Shown piece after piece: positions 44,756 through 56,900 of a stretch of DNA of 64,000 nt; the stretch's first letter is position 1; each line of letters opens with the position of its first letter. The stretch comes from Sorex araneus. Taxonomy: Eukaryota; Chordata; Mammalia; Eulipotyphla; Soricidae. Both the position numbers and the translations under genes were made by a program. The notes under the pieces are model-generated. The model ran no database searches and had not been told where the DNA came from. It saw nothing but the letters and a program-made list of their open reading frames with translations. Where the stretch lies: the NCBI RefSeq assembly GCF_027595985.1, contig NC_073313.1, positions 216,134,066-216,198,065 of the forward strand. The letters run 5' to 3'.

Positions 44756-46990
44756 CTCTACATATCTGCAATGTCTGACCACAGCTTGGGCCCTGATATC
44801 AGTGTCAGGAAAAGTCCTTCAGACCAGGATCTCTCCCAGCTCAGGAGAGGTGTTGAATGGACTTCTTTCTTCCAGGAAAGATATTTATTTGGAATTCCTT
44901 CAACCCATTACGAGGCTAAAGACAGAACAGACATGCATTTTCAGCTAGAGTTCTTCCTCGTAAACCTCTGGCTTTCATTGTTCTGGTCAGACTAGTGGCA
45001 GCATGAGTATGCATCCTTGAGTTGCTACATGAACCAGGCTGCTACCTGCAGTAAACCCAGTTTCATCTGGAGTATCCAAGAGAATAAATTAAGTTTACCA
45101 TTATACATTTATTCAATCACCCCTATAGAACTAGAATCTGATTTCTATGAAAAGGATTGTTATAGAAACATAGTTTTCTCTCTACCTTCACTTTAAATTT
45201 TCCAGATGTCTTAAAACACCTGGAAATTTTTCTTTTGCATAAACACAGCAAGATTGGAGAGTCTTCATTTGGGGTTTCTAACTATTTACTGAGAGGTCCT
45301 GGGGATTGGCTAAGGACAGAGCAGGTGTTTAACATTAGCTAAGGCTTTAATATTTTTTACCGGTCATGTGAGGGTAATCCAGGCTAGGTCAACTTGAAGA
45401 TGTAATGATCTGGATGTGGCCTCAGGTCTCTCACCTTCTGTAGGAGTGTTATGGGAGAGGTATGAGAGTCCATCCCATCCTTCTCCAGGGGTGATGAAGA
45501 GACTCTGGTATCCAGGACTTTTCTGGATGCTGAGAGCATGGGTTAGGCTGTGGTTCAATCATTGCAGATCTGTAGGTTTTTGCTATGGAAGATCTTCATT
45601 TTCCATAGCAAATACTATTTCCAGTCTTGAATTAGCCTGACTCTAAGGTCTCCTGAGATTTGTAGGGTGCTTGTAATAAAACTTGTTATAATGGACCTGC
45701 TTCTATTGTTTAAACCAATTTACTTTTAACACTGTTTCCCTGTAAGAGGGCTTTGGTGTCCCATAATTGTGTCTTGAGGTTTTCTATCTGTATGAAGGGT
45801 AGATCCTACTACAGAGAGGAAAGACTTCCTGTCTGAATTTATGAAACCAACATAGTGCCATGGAGTATTAAAACATACCGGTACAATAAGAGAAAAGAGC
45901 AAATATTTCACTTTACTCACAATTAGATTCAATCATTCAATTTGCTGTGAGTCAGAGATCAAAGAAGCATTAAAATCTCTAGGGGTAGAATACACAGTTT
46001 AAAAATATTATGTTTAATTCATTTAGTCCTATGTTGAAAATCTTAATTTTCTATAACTTTTTTAAGTATACAAAGTTCTGAGAGTACTATGACATGAGTC
46101 TGGTGCATTTAAGATCCTTTTCATTGGCCTCTGTAAATGAATAGTAGAATAATCCTGCAGGTAGAATTAAAAGATTATGTTATAATAGTTTGACCATACA
46201 GTCTCTTTCCTTAGCATACAAACTCAGGATTCCTTTACATTCATCCTGTCCAGTAACTTTTATTTATTTCAATTCAGAACCAATTAGCTTCACTTTAACA
46301 GAATTCCTTTCTTTATCCCATATACATATATACTCCTTATGTCATATCTCACAAATTTAATTTACAGAACTTAGGACACCTTGATCTCCCAAGAAATATG
46401 GAATAAAGTTGCTAATCATTGTCACATTTAACTTGACAAAATTTTACTCTACAGTACTTATTAAAGTTTTGTTGCAGACCTCCTCTCTGAATAAAAGTAC
46501 AGATATCCAAAGATTTTAGGATGCTCTGTAGCAAAGATCTTATAACACATATTGCACTTGGTAAGAAAGTTTACTCCACATTATAAATTAACCAGAACAT
46601 ACTTGACTGTAGGATAACATAGCCTCAGATAGTTTAGGTTTATTGGGTTACTCCCGTTACAGTGCTCCCACTCCTCTGTGTTTATTTGTAACTTCTTTCT
46701 TAGTGTTCTTTTGACTTGAAAATACTGTTTTTCTCTTCTCCTTGAGTCTTTTGCATAGTTTATTCAGAGAAATGTCCTTTTTGTATAGACACAGGAAGAC
46801 TTAGCAAATGCTATGCTTTTGTAACCTGGGAGTCATTTGACTGTACATGATATTTTCCTGCTGAGCATCTGTTTTCTTGACCTAAGCCTCAGCTGCCCTT
46901 ACTTCTTAGCACCCCCAAAAGCAGGGTCCCGACGAGGGAGGGACAAGACGGACCCAGGGCAAGCGGTGAGTTATATGCTACCCTGGCATC
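44756..46990. other. Unassigned DNA inside the suspected retroviral region
   Basis: Segments 44775-44890 and 45385-45565 (reverse) are diverged relatives: both contain a CAGAAAAGTCCT-type block and a GAATGGACT/GGATGGACT block. A perfect 12-bp hairpin (TTTGCTATGGAA, 10-nt loop) sits at 45579-45612. No RT motif was found by eye. Confidence 0.35.
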
Positions 46991-47053
46991 TAGATGGGTC
47001 TGGCCAAAGTGCCTAATGCTTAACTATAAGTTAAGAGCTTGGTCATGGACAAA

Positions 47054-47540
47054 TGTTGTCATGATCCAAACAGTGATAACTAGATTTGGACCCTGTTAGG
47101 GTGAGGAATGATTAATCTGGCCTGAGTGCTGTGGTCTGAGTCTGTGGCAAGATGTTGCCAGGAGAGCTGCCTTGCAAGCCTCAATGCATCTCTTGCCATG
47201 TCCATACAAAATAACTCGTATTAAGATGTTAATAAGTGTTTAGTCTAAGGAAAGGATAAAAACCTTAAGAGTCAGGAAGGGCTTTGGGATGCCCTGCCTT
47301 CAGGAAGGGCTTTCTTATGTTCATTTTGCTACCTGGCTGGGTGTAGCCTAGAGGGCAAGGTGGGAGAGACAAGTAGGAGAGACAGAGAAGCGAGAGAGGC
47401 TGCAGTAGATCCAGAGAGAGGACGGAGCTGGGAGTGCGGGAAATGAGAAAGATGGAAGATTGAATAAATGGTAACTAATCAGCAACCAGCTTGGTCTTCT
47501 TCCTTCCATCGCTTGTCCTTGACCGACAGCACACACAGTG
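47054..47540 (+). mobile_element. LTR-like sequence, plus orientation
   Basis: It begins TGTTGTCATG, has a TATA-like GGATAAAAACC at about 47254, a purine-rich transcribed part, and GAATAAATGG at about 47463 followed by CAACCAGCTTGGTCTTC, as in many retroviral R-U5 regions. A GC-rich segment with GGCGGTGAGACAG follows. Exact ends and target duplication were not found. Confidence 0.45.
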
Positions 47541-48439
47541 GTTTCAGAGCACCGAACTTGGGCGGTGAGACAGAGCCGCTCGGAGAGCCTGCGAGTGCAC
47601 ACGCCCATCGGCGAGCTTTAGTTTTTTTACCCTTGACTTTGGAGTTTTATCCTTAGAACATTGATTTCTAGGGAAAAAAAACACAAACATTAGCATAGAT
47701 ATTAACACTCAACAAAGATTATCAAGAAACAATGAAGATTTCACACTTGTGGGTAAAGCTCTCTTAAGGTCAAGACAAGGTTTGATATCTGTTGACAATG
47801 CTAATGTGAAATAAAGTTACCTTCATAACAGCATGCATTTTCATGTACTGTACAGACTAATTAGTAGTATAGTCTAAGAAAGCTGACTATAGTTATTTTT
47901 CACATTTTCAACTAATTCTCTATTCTTAGAAACCACTGAAGTCAAAGTGAATCTTTGTAGCAGTGGCTGAGTTTTAAAATGATCATCTTTTTTTTTTTTT
48001 TCAGTCTGTTATCAGCAGCTGATTCATTAATAAAGAGACAATAAATTTCCTGGGTCAAGGATTCCTCAGGAGGGGAGAGGTGAGAAAAGAGACTTAGTGA
48101 AGATCCTAAGTATATTTGAGCCTCTGTAATTGACAGTGTCTTCCCCAGAAACTTCAAATTCTTAAACATTAGTGGGTTTCCCCAGGTCATTCCCTCTGTA
48201 GTTGATGGCACAATAGACAAATTAAGGGAGAAGGTGGCTCCTCATGGAGGCCACACATTCACACAGACTTAAATTGTATAGTCCTCCTGTCAGAGATTTT
48301 TCCCAAAGAGATAACTCCACTGGAGATTTTCACTGTTTCCTTCTTCTGTGATGTTCCTCACTGCATTACTTTTTTTCCATCACTGCATTATTGTCATGTC
48401 TTTATGTTCACCACTTACTGATGTCAGTAGGGTCCCCAG
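47541..48439. other. Unassigned DNA
   Basis: A GC-rich start (47541-47610) might be retroviral leader. The remainder has no recognised feature. Confidence 0.35.
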
Positions 48440-48995
48440 GTGACTTATATGAAGTCATCAGCCTGGAGAAGGGAATCTGACATTTTCTCTACTGACTTCC
48501 ACCAACCCCGGAATAGGTGGGGAAATACAGGATTGAAAAGAGTTTGCTGTGAGCCTTGCTCCTTGCAGGGAAGGAAAGTCAGTTCTAGACCTTACCAAGT
48601 CTTTCAGGTTCTCCCCTTGCCTCACATAAAAGAATTTCAGGAGGAGAGAAACAATAAAGCATAACACATTTTATTTGGAGGTTTTGAGGAAAGGGAGAGA
48701 GAGAGAGAGAGTAGAGAGAGAGAAGAGAGAAAGAGGGAGGGAGGAAGATCGAGAGGGAGGGAGAGAGAGAGAGAGAGAGGAGAGAGAGAATATTATGCTC
48801 AAGAAAGAAGAAAGAACATGGACTTCTCCAAACTAGAGAGAGAGCCTTAGTATACATGCCATCATTATATATAAAAGTACACATCTCAGGAGGGGATTTG
48901 CAGACAACACATTCTCTTGGCAGTAATACATGTGCTTAGGCAGCATGTGCACATATTCCATCTTATATGTTAATAAAGTAGTGTGATCTATGTTG
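48440..48995 (-). repeat. LTR-like repeat with (GA)n, right copy
   Basis: CATTTTATTTGGAGGTTTTG (AATAAA on the minus strand), (GA)n from 48695 to 48790, ATTATGCTCAAGAAAGAA and AAAAGTACACATCTCAG parallel 42126-42490. It extends further at the AATAAA side (48440-48655), as a 5' LTR plus leader would. Confidence 0.5.
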
Positions 48996-49182
48996 CTCAG
49001 TAATTATATTAAATTTGCAGGATATATGGGCTCCATTTATTTCTTAATTTAATTTTTAAATAATATAGCATTCAGGTTTCTGTTCACAAATGGCAAAGAA
49101 AATATGTGACATATATCTGTCTGACTGAATCGATTTCTTTATTCATGGAAATATTTTTTAACTTTCAGAAAACTTAAATGTA

Positions 49183-49345
49183 AGGAGCATGAGAGATAAT
49201 ACAGAGGGCAAGTAGCTTGCTTTGAATGTGTCTAAGAAATATTTCATCCTCAGAGCCTCATATGGTCCCTCGAACCCCAGCAAGAATGTTCCCCAAGCAC
49301 AGAGCCAAGATTAAGCCCTGAGTACCAGAGAGAGTACTTCCTCTG
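49183..49345 (+). mobile_element. t1 SINE, diverged
   Basis: GCATGAGAGATAATACAG, CTCATATGGTCCCTCGAAC, AGCACAGAGCCAAGATTAAG. Confidence 0.7.
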
Positions 49346-49777
49346 AAAAAATTAAAATACAATTACTATACAACATTTTACCAGTTAAAAAGGCTAAAGG
49401 GATCAAGAAAAAAATTTTAGACTGAAAAAACTAAATAAACCTAGGGATTCAAGTAATATGTCACAAAAGTAGAGTCTAGAGAAAATTAATGTACCTAATG
49501 AGCCAATAGTCCAACAACACTAGTTAAAAAGAAATCTGTGTGAGCAATGATAATATTAAGACAGAAACATCCATCATTCTTAAGAAAAAGACTTTACATT
49601 TTTCTTACAGTGTTTCGTATATCAATTTAGAATTTATAACTTAATATAAGACAGAGAAATACATTTGATACAAACTGCTGTTGGAAAAACTTAAATTCTA
49701 CTTTGATATTAATGTCAAAGAATGATCTATCACTAATAAAAACATTAAAGTAAAGACTTTTTGAGCTCATTTAAAAT
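49346..49777. other. AT-rich DNA
   Basis: No feature is recognised. Confidence 0.5.
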
Positions 49778-49969
49778 CATTTTCTGGGGCTGGAGTGATA
49801 GTACAGTGGGAAGGGCATTGCCTTGCACATGGCCGACCCTGGTTTGATTCCCAGCATCCCATATGGTCCCCCAAGCACTCCCAGGAGTAATTTCTGAGTA
49901 AAAAGCCAAGAGTAACACTTGAGTATTCACGGAAGTGACCCAAAAAGCAAAAAAATACACCATTTTCTG
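49778..49969 (+). mobile_element. t1 SINE with 9-bp target duplication
   Basis: CATTTTCTG at 49778-49786 and 49961-49969. The head GGGCTGGAGTGATAGTACAG, the body CATCCCATATGGTCCCCC and GTGACCCAAAAAGC are well kept. Confidence 0.9.
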
Positions 49970-50257
49970 TGTTTTGATATATATTTGAAAGCAAACTTTA
50001 ATATCTAAAAAATTAAGAGAGGTTTACTAATATCTTAAATATATTTTTATTAAAGGATAAGGCATCAATATCTTTAAGTTGTTTCTTGTAGTTAGTTTCA
50101 AATAAACTAAAAAATAACTTCAAAAATGTTTATCTTTTCATTATTTTACTTATTTTCCTTCTCTCCATAATCCCTGCTCTCGGGATTCAAAGATGACAGT
50201 TTTTACTTACTACCCTTAGTCTCTGCACTGCTGACAGAGTAAGAATAATATAAATAG

Positions 50258-50418
50258 GGGCTGAAACTATAATACAGTAATAGGTAAGGTGTTTGCCTTC
50301 CACACAACCAACCAAGGTTTGATCCCCAGCAACTCATATGGTTCCCTGAGCATCATCCAGGAATAATCCCTGCCGAAAGTGTCAGAAGTAAGCCCTGACC
50401 GAATTCTCGGCCACACAA
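50258..50418 (+). mobile_element. t1 SINE
   Basis: GGGGCTGAAACTATAATAC, AAGGTGTTTGCCTTCC, GATCCCCAGCAACTCATATG. Confidence 0.8.
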
Positions 50419-50439
50419 CATCTCATTCTTTACATCAGT

Positions 50440-50865
50440 GATGTACCAAGAGTAGTACACCACATTTGATGGGGTTTAAAGTAGAAGGCAACCAATCTTA
50501 TGGGAAAATATATTTATACATATATATATACACATATATATATAAACAAGGCTTGACCTTTAAACTATGTTACTAATCTCTATACTATAAAAGGGCTTAA
50601 TGGCTCCTGGGTGAAATACAACAATATTCACACACTTTCCTCTAAGAAAACTTTTTCTGGATCATTTTTATCAGATTGTTCATAACAAGCAATACAAAAT
50701 AAATTACTTCTGCTTTGGGGACAGGGTTTGGAGTTCAGGATGGAGACATTCGAAATATGGTGGTGGAGGTGTAATTATGGCGGAATTGGTGTTCGAATAT
50801 TAAATGTAATCAATTATTGTGAATAACTTTACAAAAGTAAATAAAATTAATAGAAAAAGTCATCC
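50440..50865 (+). repeat. Family B element, 3' part with TA microsatellite
   Basis: CACATTTGATGGGGTTTAAA, a TA/CA tract at 50505-50550, then CTTTCCTCTAAGAAAAC, GGATCATTTTTATCAG, GTGGTGGAGGTGTAATTATG and an A-rich end. Same module order as 35001-35470 in reverse. Confidence 0.7.
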
Positions 50866-50919
50866 AGTAATCCCTGAGCACATCTGGGTATGATGCAAAG
50901 CAAGAACAAAAAAAAATTT

Positions 50920-51600
50920 CCAATAAAATATAATGGCCATGTGATAATACAAATGTATCTTTTTGTATATATTCATATATCATGTATAAATATATGTGTG
51001 AATATATTTCTATATGTAGTTTTGCCTCTCTGCTCATCAAACAAAGAAGACATAAATGCTAAAGTCAGTGATAACAATGTTGTAACAATAGAACAACTGG
51101 TCTATTTTTACATGGAGCAGTCTCCACATCATGTGGAATTTTAGGATATTGCCACTGAAGTTCAAAAACGCTATGTTCTTACATGAACTACATTTAAAGA
51201 AAGAATGGAGATCCTGGAAAAATTAAGTTTATGTTTCATATTATTTTAGCTTCTTCTGTGTTTTCAGTTCTTTAGCAAGTTGCATGAGCCATTTCGTTTA
51301 AGTATATCAACCATCCTACAAAATAAATACACTTATTATTTTCATTTCATAGGTAAGAAAACTGAATTATATCCAAGCCCCCTACCTAAGTGACGTAGTC
51401 TAAAGTTCATAAGAGATCAATTTGGACAACCTTTTTTTCTGCCTTCAAAAAAATTAAACAAAATAATGACAACTGAATAAAAAGATTAATATTAATTTAC
51501 TGTAGAACTAATGTGTCATCTGCTGTCTAGATACTTATTATGCATTATTATTTCAACATTCTATCAAAGTCTTTATATTTAGAGGTTAATAAATAGAAAG
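50920..51600. other. AT-rich DNA with possible MIR remnant
   Basis: 51330-51430 (TTATTTTCATTTCATAGG, AAGAAAACTGAATTATATCC) resembles a reversed MIR. No ORF is supported. Confidence 0.4.
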
Positions 51601-51604
51601 GCTT

Positions 51605-51776
51605 GATTTGAAATGATAAAATGGCAGCAAGTGTGTTTGCCTTTTCATGTGGCCAAACCTAGGTTCAATCCCCAGCACTCCAAATGGTCCCCCAAATTCT
51701 GCCAGGAGTTTCCCCTGTGCATGGAGTTAGGAGTAAAGTAAGCCCTGAGCACAGTCAAGATTGACCCTCACAGACA
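51605..51776 (+). mobile_element. t1 SINE feeding an AAAG microsatellite
   Basis: TGGCAGCAAGTGTGTTTGCC, AGGTTCAATCCCCAGCACTC, AAGCCCTGAGCACAGTC. The A-rich tail is replaced by (AAAG)n. Confidence 0.75.
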
Positions 51777-52028
<252 letters not shown>

Positions 52029-52932
52029 GTTAACAGACACCAATTGCCAAATACAAAATATGAGTTGAGGTAATTTTTAATCTAAAACATGTATGGTTTC
52101 CACTAATAATCCATGAATGCTATAGAAGACCAAGTAAGAGATGTTTGCTTTTAGTACACTATTAAGAATTAATGCAATCTCATGTCAGTTTAGAGAAAGA
52201 CACAAATGACTTTTTAAAATTGTGTAGATCTGAAGCACCTGAAAAGTAAGCCTTGAGGATAAACTCAGTCCTACTGAGTTTATAAAAGACAAGATTTTTT
52301 CTTGCCTTTATTCATTTACTTATATTTATTTATCCAACAAAATTCACTAAACACATAGCACAGTGTTTAGAACTCAATTCATTTCCTTAATATTTAGCAA
52401 CAAACAGTACAAAGGGTTGCAAAGCATTACACTTATTTCTCACAGAGAAATAAGTTGTCAGTGTTTATCCAGAGAGAAAAAAGTGAAAGTTCTGATCGGA
52501 GTCACAAAGAAGTGGCTTGTGGGAAGGCTTTCATGTGCACTGAAACTTAGAGAACAGGGGAAAGTGACAGGTGGAGGTGACTATGCCCTAACAAGACTCA
52601 TGTAGAGGAATTATGGCATACAAAGACATGGCAGAAACCCAGAAGCAACATATGGTTATGGCTGTAAGAAAAGAAAGCTGAGGCCATACTGTGAGGAGCT
52701 TGATGCTAAGGAGTATAAGCTTTCCCTGTGGGCCAATGCTTCTTCATGTGAGATATCCAAAGCATTTAGAATCAAAATCACCAAGGGCCCTGCTCAGAAG
52801 TATTAACCTAGCATCTCCAGATGTTGGGCTCAGTAATTTGCAATATTTCGGTTCCCCCATGTAAAGTTGATGCATATAAAATGTTGAGAATATGTGTTCT
52901 ATTCTTCTCTTTCAACTCAACACTTGTTAAAC
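52029..52932. other. Unique DNA
   Basis: No feature is recognised. 52310-52350 recalls ancient mammalian repeat sequence only weakly. Confidence 0.45.
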
Positions 52933-54017
52933 GGTAAAATGGGGACCCTCTGCGCCTAAAGACTTTGACTCCAGAGATGTAACACATTCGGGCATCCAGC
53001 GCAGCATCCGATAGCGATGCATTGGGACTGCGAACTGGGCTACAACTCTGTGCTGCCAGGGGTGGATTTTTTTTCCTCCCCACCCTGCCTTCCTGCATGG
53101 AAAGCGGCGGCCTGGCGGCACCCACGTGGCAGGCGCCATCTTCTGTGACTCCAAACCCAGAGGTATTCGGTTTTTACTTTTGGGGCTCCCAGGAACTCAT
53201 GGGAAGGGGGCGTAACCGGAGCCGCTGAGCGCGAATCAGACCCTCTGCGCCTAAAGACTTTGAATTCAGAGACTTCTTACAGCAATGCACTGGAACTGTG
53301 AGTTGGGCTATGTAATTTCTGGCAGAATTTTCCCTGGACTTTATACAGAAATCCAAAACCACGGCTTTAATAAAACTGTGTCCGCGCGACTTAACATTTA
53401 TAATTGTCAGCAATGTGAAAGGGTTCCTTTTGAACAGGTCTGACTTGGGGGGGAAACTCCAAATAATAACAGTAAGTTTTTGTTGAAATATTGAAGGTTT
53501 TTAATGTAGCAGCCACCTGTCTGGACTGTGAACTAAGTAAAAGCCCCATGCTGGCCAATGCGGCGTGGCGTACACCATACTATGAGGCGCGGGAAGGAGG
53601 ATGAGGGGGAAAAAGAAAAAAAAAAAAAGGGAAAAGGAAAAAGGAAAAAAAAGAGAGAGAGAGAGAGTTATGTACTAGTAGCAGTGGGGCTACATATCTC
53701 TTCATTTCCAGCAATGAAAAACTAATTATCAAATGTAGTAGGTCTGTCTCTCTTGGTTGGAAACTCCAACAACTATAGTGAGTTTTGTGTTGAATTATGG
53801 AATGTACTCAAGGTAAAGAAAAAATGAAGTGAAATTCATTAGTTATACAGTAGGGGGTAGGGTGTGGGGGCAGGGGGTATACTGGGGTTTCTGGTGGTGG
53901 AATATGGGCACTGGTGAAGGGATGGGTGTTTGAATATTGTATAACTGACATATAAACCTGAGAACTTTGTAACTTTCCACATGGTGATTTAATAAAAAAT
54001 TTAAAAAAAAGGTAAAA
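52933..54017 (+). mobile_element. Chimeric mini-L1: 295-bp monomer, two L1 3' UTR blocks
   Basis: Order on the plus strand: a 295-bp GC-rich monomer (52944-53238; GACCCTCTGCGCCTAAAGAC), a partial second copy starting at 53239, an L1 3' UTR block (about 53400-53515; GTTGAAATATTGAAGG), a segment matching the 23.5-24.6 kb monomer (53515-53640; CACCATACTATGAGGCGCGG), purine-rich sequence, and a complete L1 3' UTR with tail (53670-54010). It has no L1 ORFs. A short GGTAAAA at 52933-52939 and 54011-54017 may be the target duplication. GGCGCCATCTT near 53135 is a YY1-like core. Confidence 0.75.
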
Positions 54018-54883
54018 GGGTGAAAGTTATACAAAAATATTGATTTACCAGTCCTCATGGGTTAGGGTTAGGGTTAGGTATATGTTTCGCCATTGAAATT
54101 TGGCCATAGAAATTTAGGGTGAAAATTATTATGGTGGTGAATGTTAAATTTAGGGTAATTGTTAGGATTAGGCCAAGGCATGGTAAGGGTTAAGATATTA
54201 AGGTTCAGGTGAGTGTTGGGGTTAGAGTCTAGACTTAATCTTAATTTTCTGCCATGAAGGATTTAAGTGAAAAAGGGTGAAGATATTGAATTTAGGATAA
54301 TTTTTAGTGTTAGGTCAAAGCTAGAGTAAGTATTAAGTTTAGCGTTAGGGTATGGTTTAGAATTAGGTTTAGGGTTAGGATTACAATTAGAGGCTTACAT
54401 GGAGGTTAGGGTTCAGATTAGGTTCATTATGAGGGCTAAGAACACTTTGTGAACCTGCCATTAATAAAAGTTGGTATTAGGTCTAGAGTTTAGGTGAGGG
54501 TTATTGTTTTTATTGAGGTTAGAACTAAGCTTAGAGTTAGTGCTAGAATTAGTTAGGGTTAGAACTAAAGAAACTTCTGAGTCCGCTGGGTTCTCAGTTG
54601 TTTTACTAAGGTCAGATTTAGGGGACGTTCTAGCCTAGGATCACTGTTATGGTTAACAGTAGGATAATGTTTCAGGTTAGGATTGGGATTAGGATTTTGG
54701 TGAGGAGAGAGATCAAGGTTGTGGGTGAGGTTTAGGATTAGTGATAGTGTTATACTTAGGTTTAGGTCAGTGTTAGTTTCAGGTTTAGGCTAGAAGTGGG
54801 GTTGGGGATAGATAGGGTTAGCCTTACTGGTAGGATTATGGAAGGTTTAGGGCTAGGGTTAAAGATAAGGCCGGATTTAGGAT

Positions 54884-55114
54884 TAAGCTAGTATTGTAGC
54901 AGTTTTGCACTGTCGTCCTGTTGTTCATCAGTTTGCTCAAACAGGCACCAGTAATATCTCCATTGTGAGATTTGATATTGTTTTTGGTATATAGAATACG
55001 CCACGAATAGCTTGCCAGGCTCTCCGAGAGGGACAGAGGAATCAAACCCAGGTCGGTCGATTGCAAGGCAAACTCCGTAACCGGTGTGTATGGCTCCAGT
55101 CGATAAGTTAGTAT
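54884..55114 (-). mobile_element. t2 SINE inside the telomere-like tract
   Basis: Flanks TAAGCTAGTAT (54884-54894) and TAAGTTAGTAT (55104-55114) differ by one base. The body and head are complete (GCACTGTCGTCCTGTTG through GCAAGGCAAACTCCG). Confidence 0.9.
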
Positions 55115-55777
55115 AAATTTGTATTATGGTTAGGGTTAAGACTAGGGTAAGGGTGAGTGTTGAAGATATTGTTGAGGGTGAGGATTAAAATCATTATTAG
55201 TGTAAGAGTTAGGGTAAGGTTTAGGCTAAAGAGGCAAGCTAAAGCAAGATTTAGGGCTAGGAGTAGGTTTTGGTATAAGGTTGGCATTGGGGTTATGGCC
55301 AGAGTAAGATTTAAGTTTCTGATTAGGCTGAAGGACAAGTTTAGAATAAGGTTGAGGGTGATGGTTAAGAATCACATTAGTGTAAGGGTTAGGTTTGGGA
55401 TTAGTGTGATGGTGAGCATTAAGATGAGATGTGGGTGAAGGCTAGGAATATTTCATTAGAGAGTCTTGAATAGGCTTAGGGTTTGCTTTAGGTTTAAGTT
55501 TAGGATTTAAAGTTAGACTCAGGCATAGTACTAAGTGAGGGTGAGGGTAAAGTTAGAGTTGAGTGTGAGGGTTTAGGACTACAATGCTAAAGTTAGGATT
55601 AGGGTGTGAAATTTGGCTATATATTATGGCTATGGTGAATTTAGGACTAGTTTGAGATTGAGAGTAAGTATTAGGTTAATGGTAAAGGAGAGGATTATGT
55701 TTACTGCCAGTGCTAAGATTTTAATTTGGTTAGTGTTAGGATTTTAATTTGATTAGGTTTATTTCTATGAATTAACC

Positions 55778-55990
55778 TAGGAATCCTGGAAAGAATATAG
55801 TGGATACTGTGCTTAACTTGTATACAACTCACCTGGTTTGATCCCTGGCATTCCATATGGTACCGTGAGCATGCCAGGCTGAACACTGAGTGCAGAGTCA
55901 GGAGTAAGCACTGAGCACCACACATAACCAACAAAACAAAACAATAGCAAACTAAAATAAACCAGCAAAATAAACAAAAAAAAAACACCC
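55778..55990 (+). mobile_element. t1 SINE inside the telomere-like tract
   Basis: TTTGATCCCTGGCATTCCAT, CTGAGTGCAGAGTCAGGAG, (CAAAA)n tail. Confidence 0.8.
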
Positions 55991-56124
55991 AGCTAGGATT
56001 AATTTCATGACAGGTTAGGGATAGCATTAAAGTAAATTTGAAGAACACTGTTAAGCTGAGAATTTCTAAGAGTCTGAGTAATTGCTAGGGTCTGGAATAA
56101 TAATTTAGGGTTATTTGTTTGTTT

Positions 56125-56345
56125 GTTTGTTAGATTGATTTTTTTAAAAAAAATTAGTGAATCATTGTGAGGTACAAACTTATGAACTTTTGTGTTTGCA
56201 TTTCAGACATACAGTGATCATTTACCCATCCCTCCACCAGTGCCCATTCTCGTCCACCAATGTTCCCAGTATCCTTCCCACCACCCCCACCCCAGCCCCC
56301 ACCACTCTAACCTGCCTTTGTGGCAGGGCATTCAAATTTAGGGTT
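56125..56345 (-). mobile_element. L1 3' UTR fragment
   Basis: A T-rich start, GTGAATCATTGTGAGGTAC, then CCATCCCTCCACCAGTGCCC and a C-rich tract: the reverse complement of an L1 3' end like that at 21400-21600. Confidence 0.8.
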
Positions 56346-56515
56346 ATTTGGGGGGAAGACATATTTGGTGGTACTCAGGGATTACTCCTGGCTCTGTTCT
56401 GAGAGATCATTCCTGGCAGTTCTCTGGGGACTATATGTGATGCTGGGGATTAAAGTTGTACTGTTTATATACAAGGTAGGAGCCTTACCCCCTATACTGT
56501 CTCTTGGGCCCAGCT
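56346..56515 (-). mobile_element. t1 SINE
   Basis: Plus strand: GGTACTCAGGGATTACTCC, GAGATCATTCCTGGCAG, CTATACTGTCTCTTGGGCCC. Confidence 0.8.
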
Positions 56516-56900
56516 ACATTGTTTGTAGTATCTCGTGGATGTTTTATTCCAATAATATTTATTAGTATCTAGGACAGTCAAGTCCATATAAATCACCAAA
56601 ATATCTTTATAAAAATACCAATTTCACCACAGCCACCACCATGTAAATGGCCCAGCTTCAGAGCTTCATGATTAATCTCCAAAGAGGTGCCAAGTCAAGT
56701 CAATGAAATTCATGAGTACACAGGTCTTCAGTCTGAAAACTCTGGAGTTCCCAGGGAAGGGATATGGGCTAAGAATTGTTCCAGATCTATGGATCCTAGA
56801 GCTCCTTTAAAATTCCAAAGTACTGAAGGCTCAGTAGGAATACAGTATTTTAGATGGGAACGTAGCATGAAAGCCAACTATTCTAAGTAAGCAAAACTAT
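56516..56900. other. Unique DNA
   Basis: No feature is recognised. Confidence 0.5.

Larger units (their letters stand above)
54058..56115 (+). repeat. Degenerate telomere-like (TTAGGG)n tract, interrupted
   Basis: It starts with three exact TTAGGG-register units (54059-54079) and continues as variants (TTAGGA, TTAGGTTT, GTTAGGAT, GGGTTAAG) to about 55740. It resumes at 55990-56115 after two SINEs. The G-rich strand is always the plus strand. This is far too long for chance and resembles an eroded interstitial telomeric sequence. Confidence 0.85.

Noticed and set aside
45726-45932. Minus-strand frame with a YVGF stretch as a reverse-transcriptase YVDD box
   Set aside because: Neighbouring residues do not fit RT motifs and the catalytic Asp pair is absent.
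55157-55438. Arg/Val-rich 93-residue frame
   Set aside because: It is a translation of degenerate TTAGGG-like repeats and has no gene-like structure.
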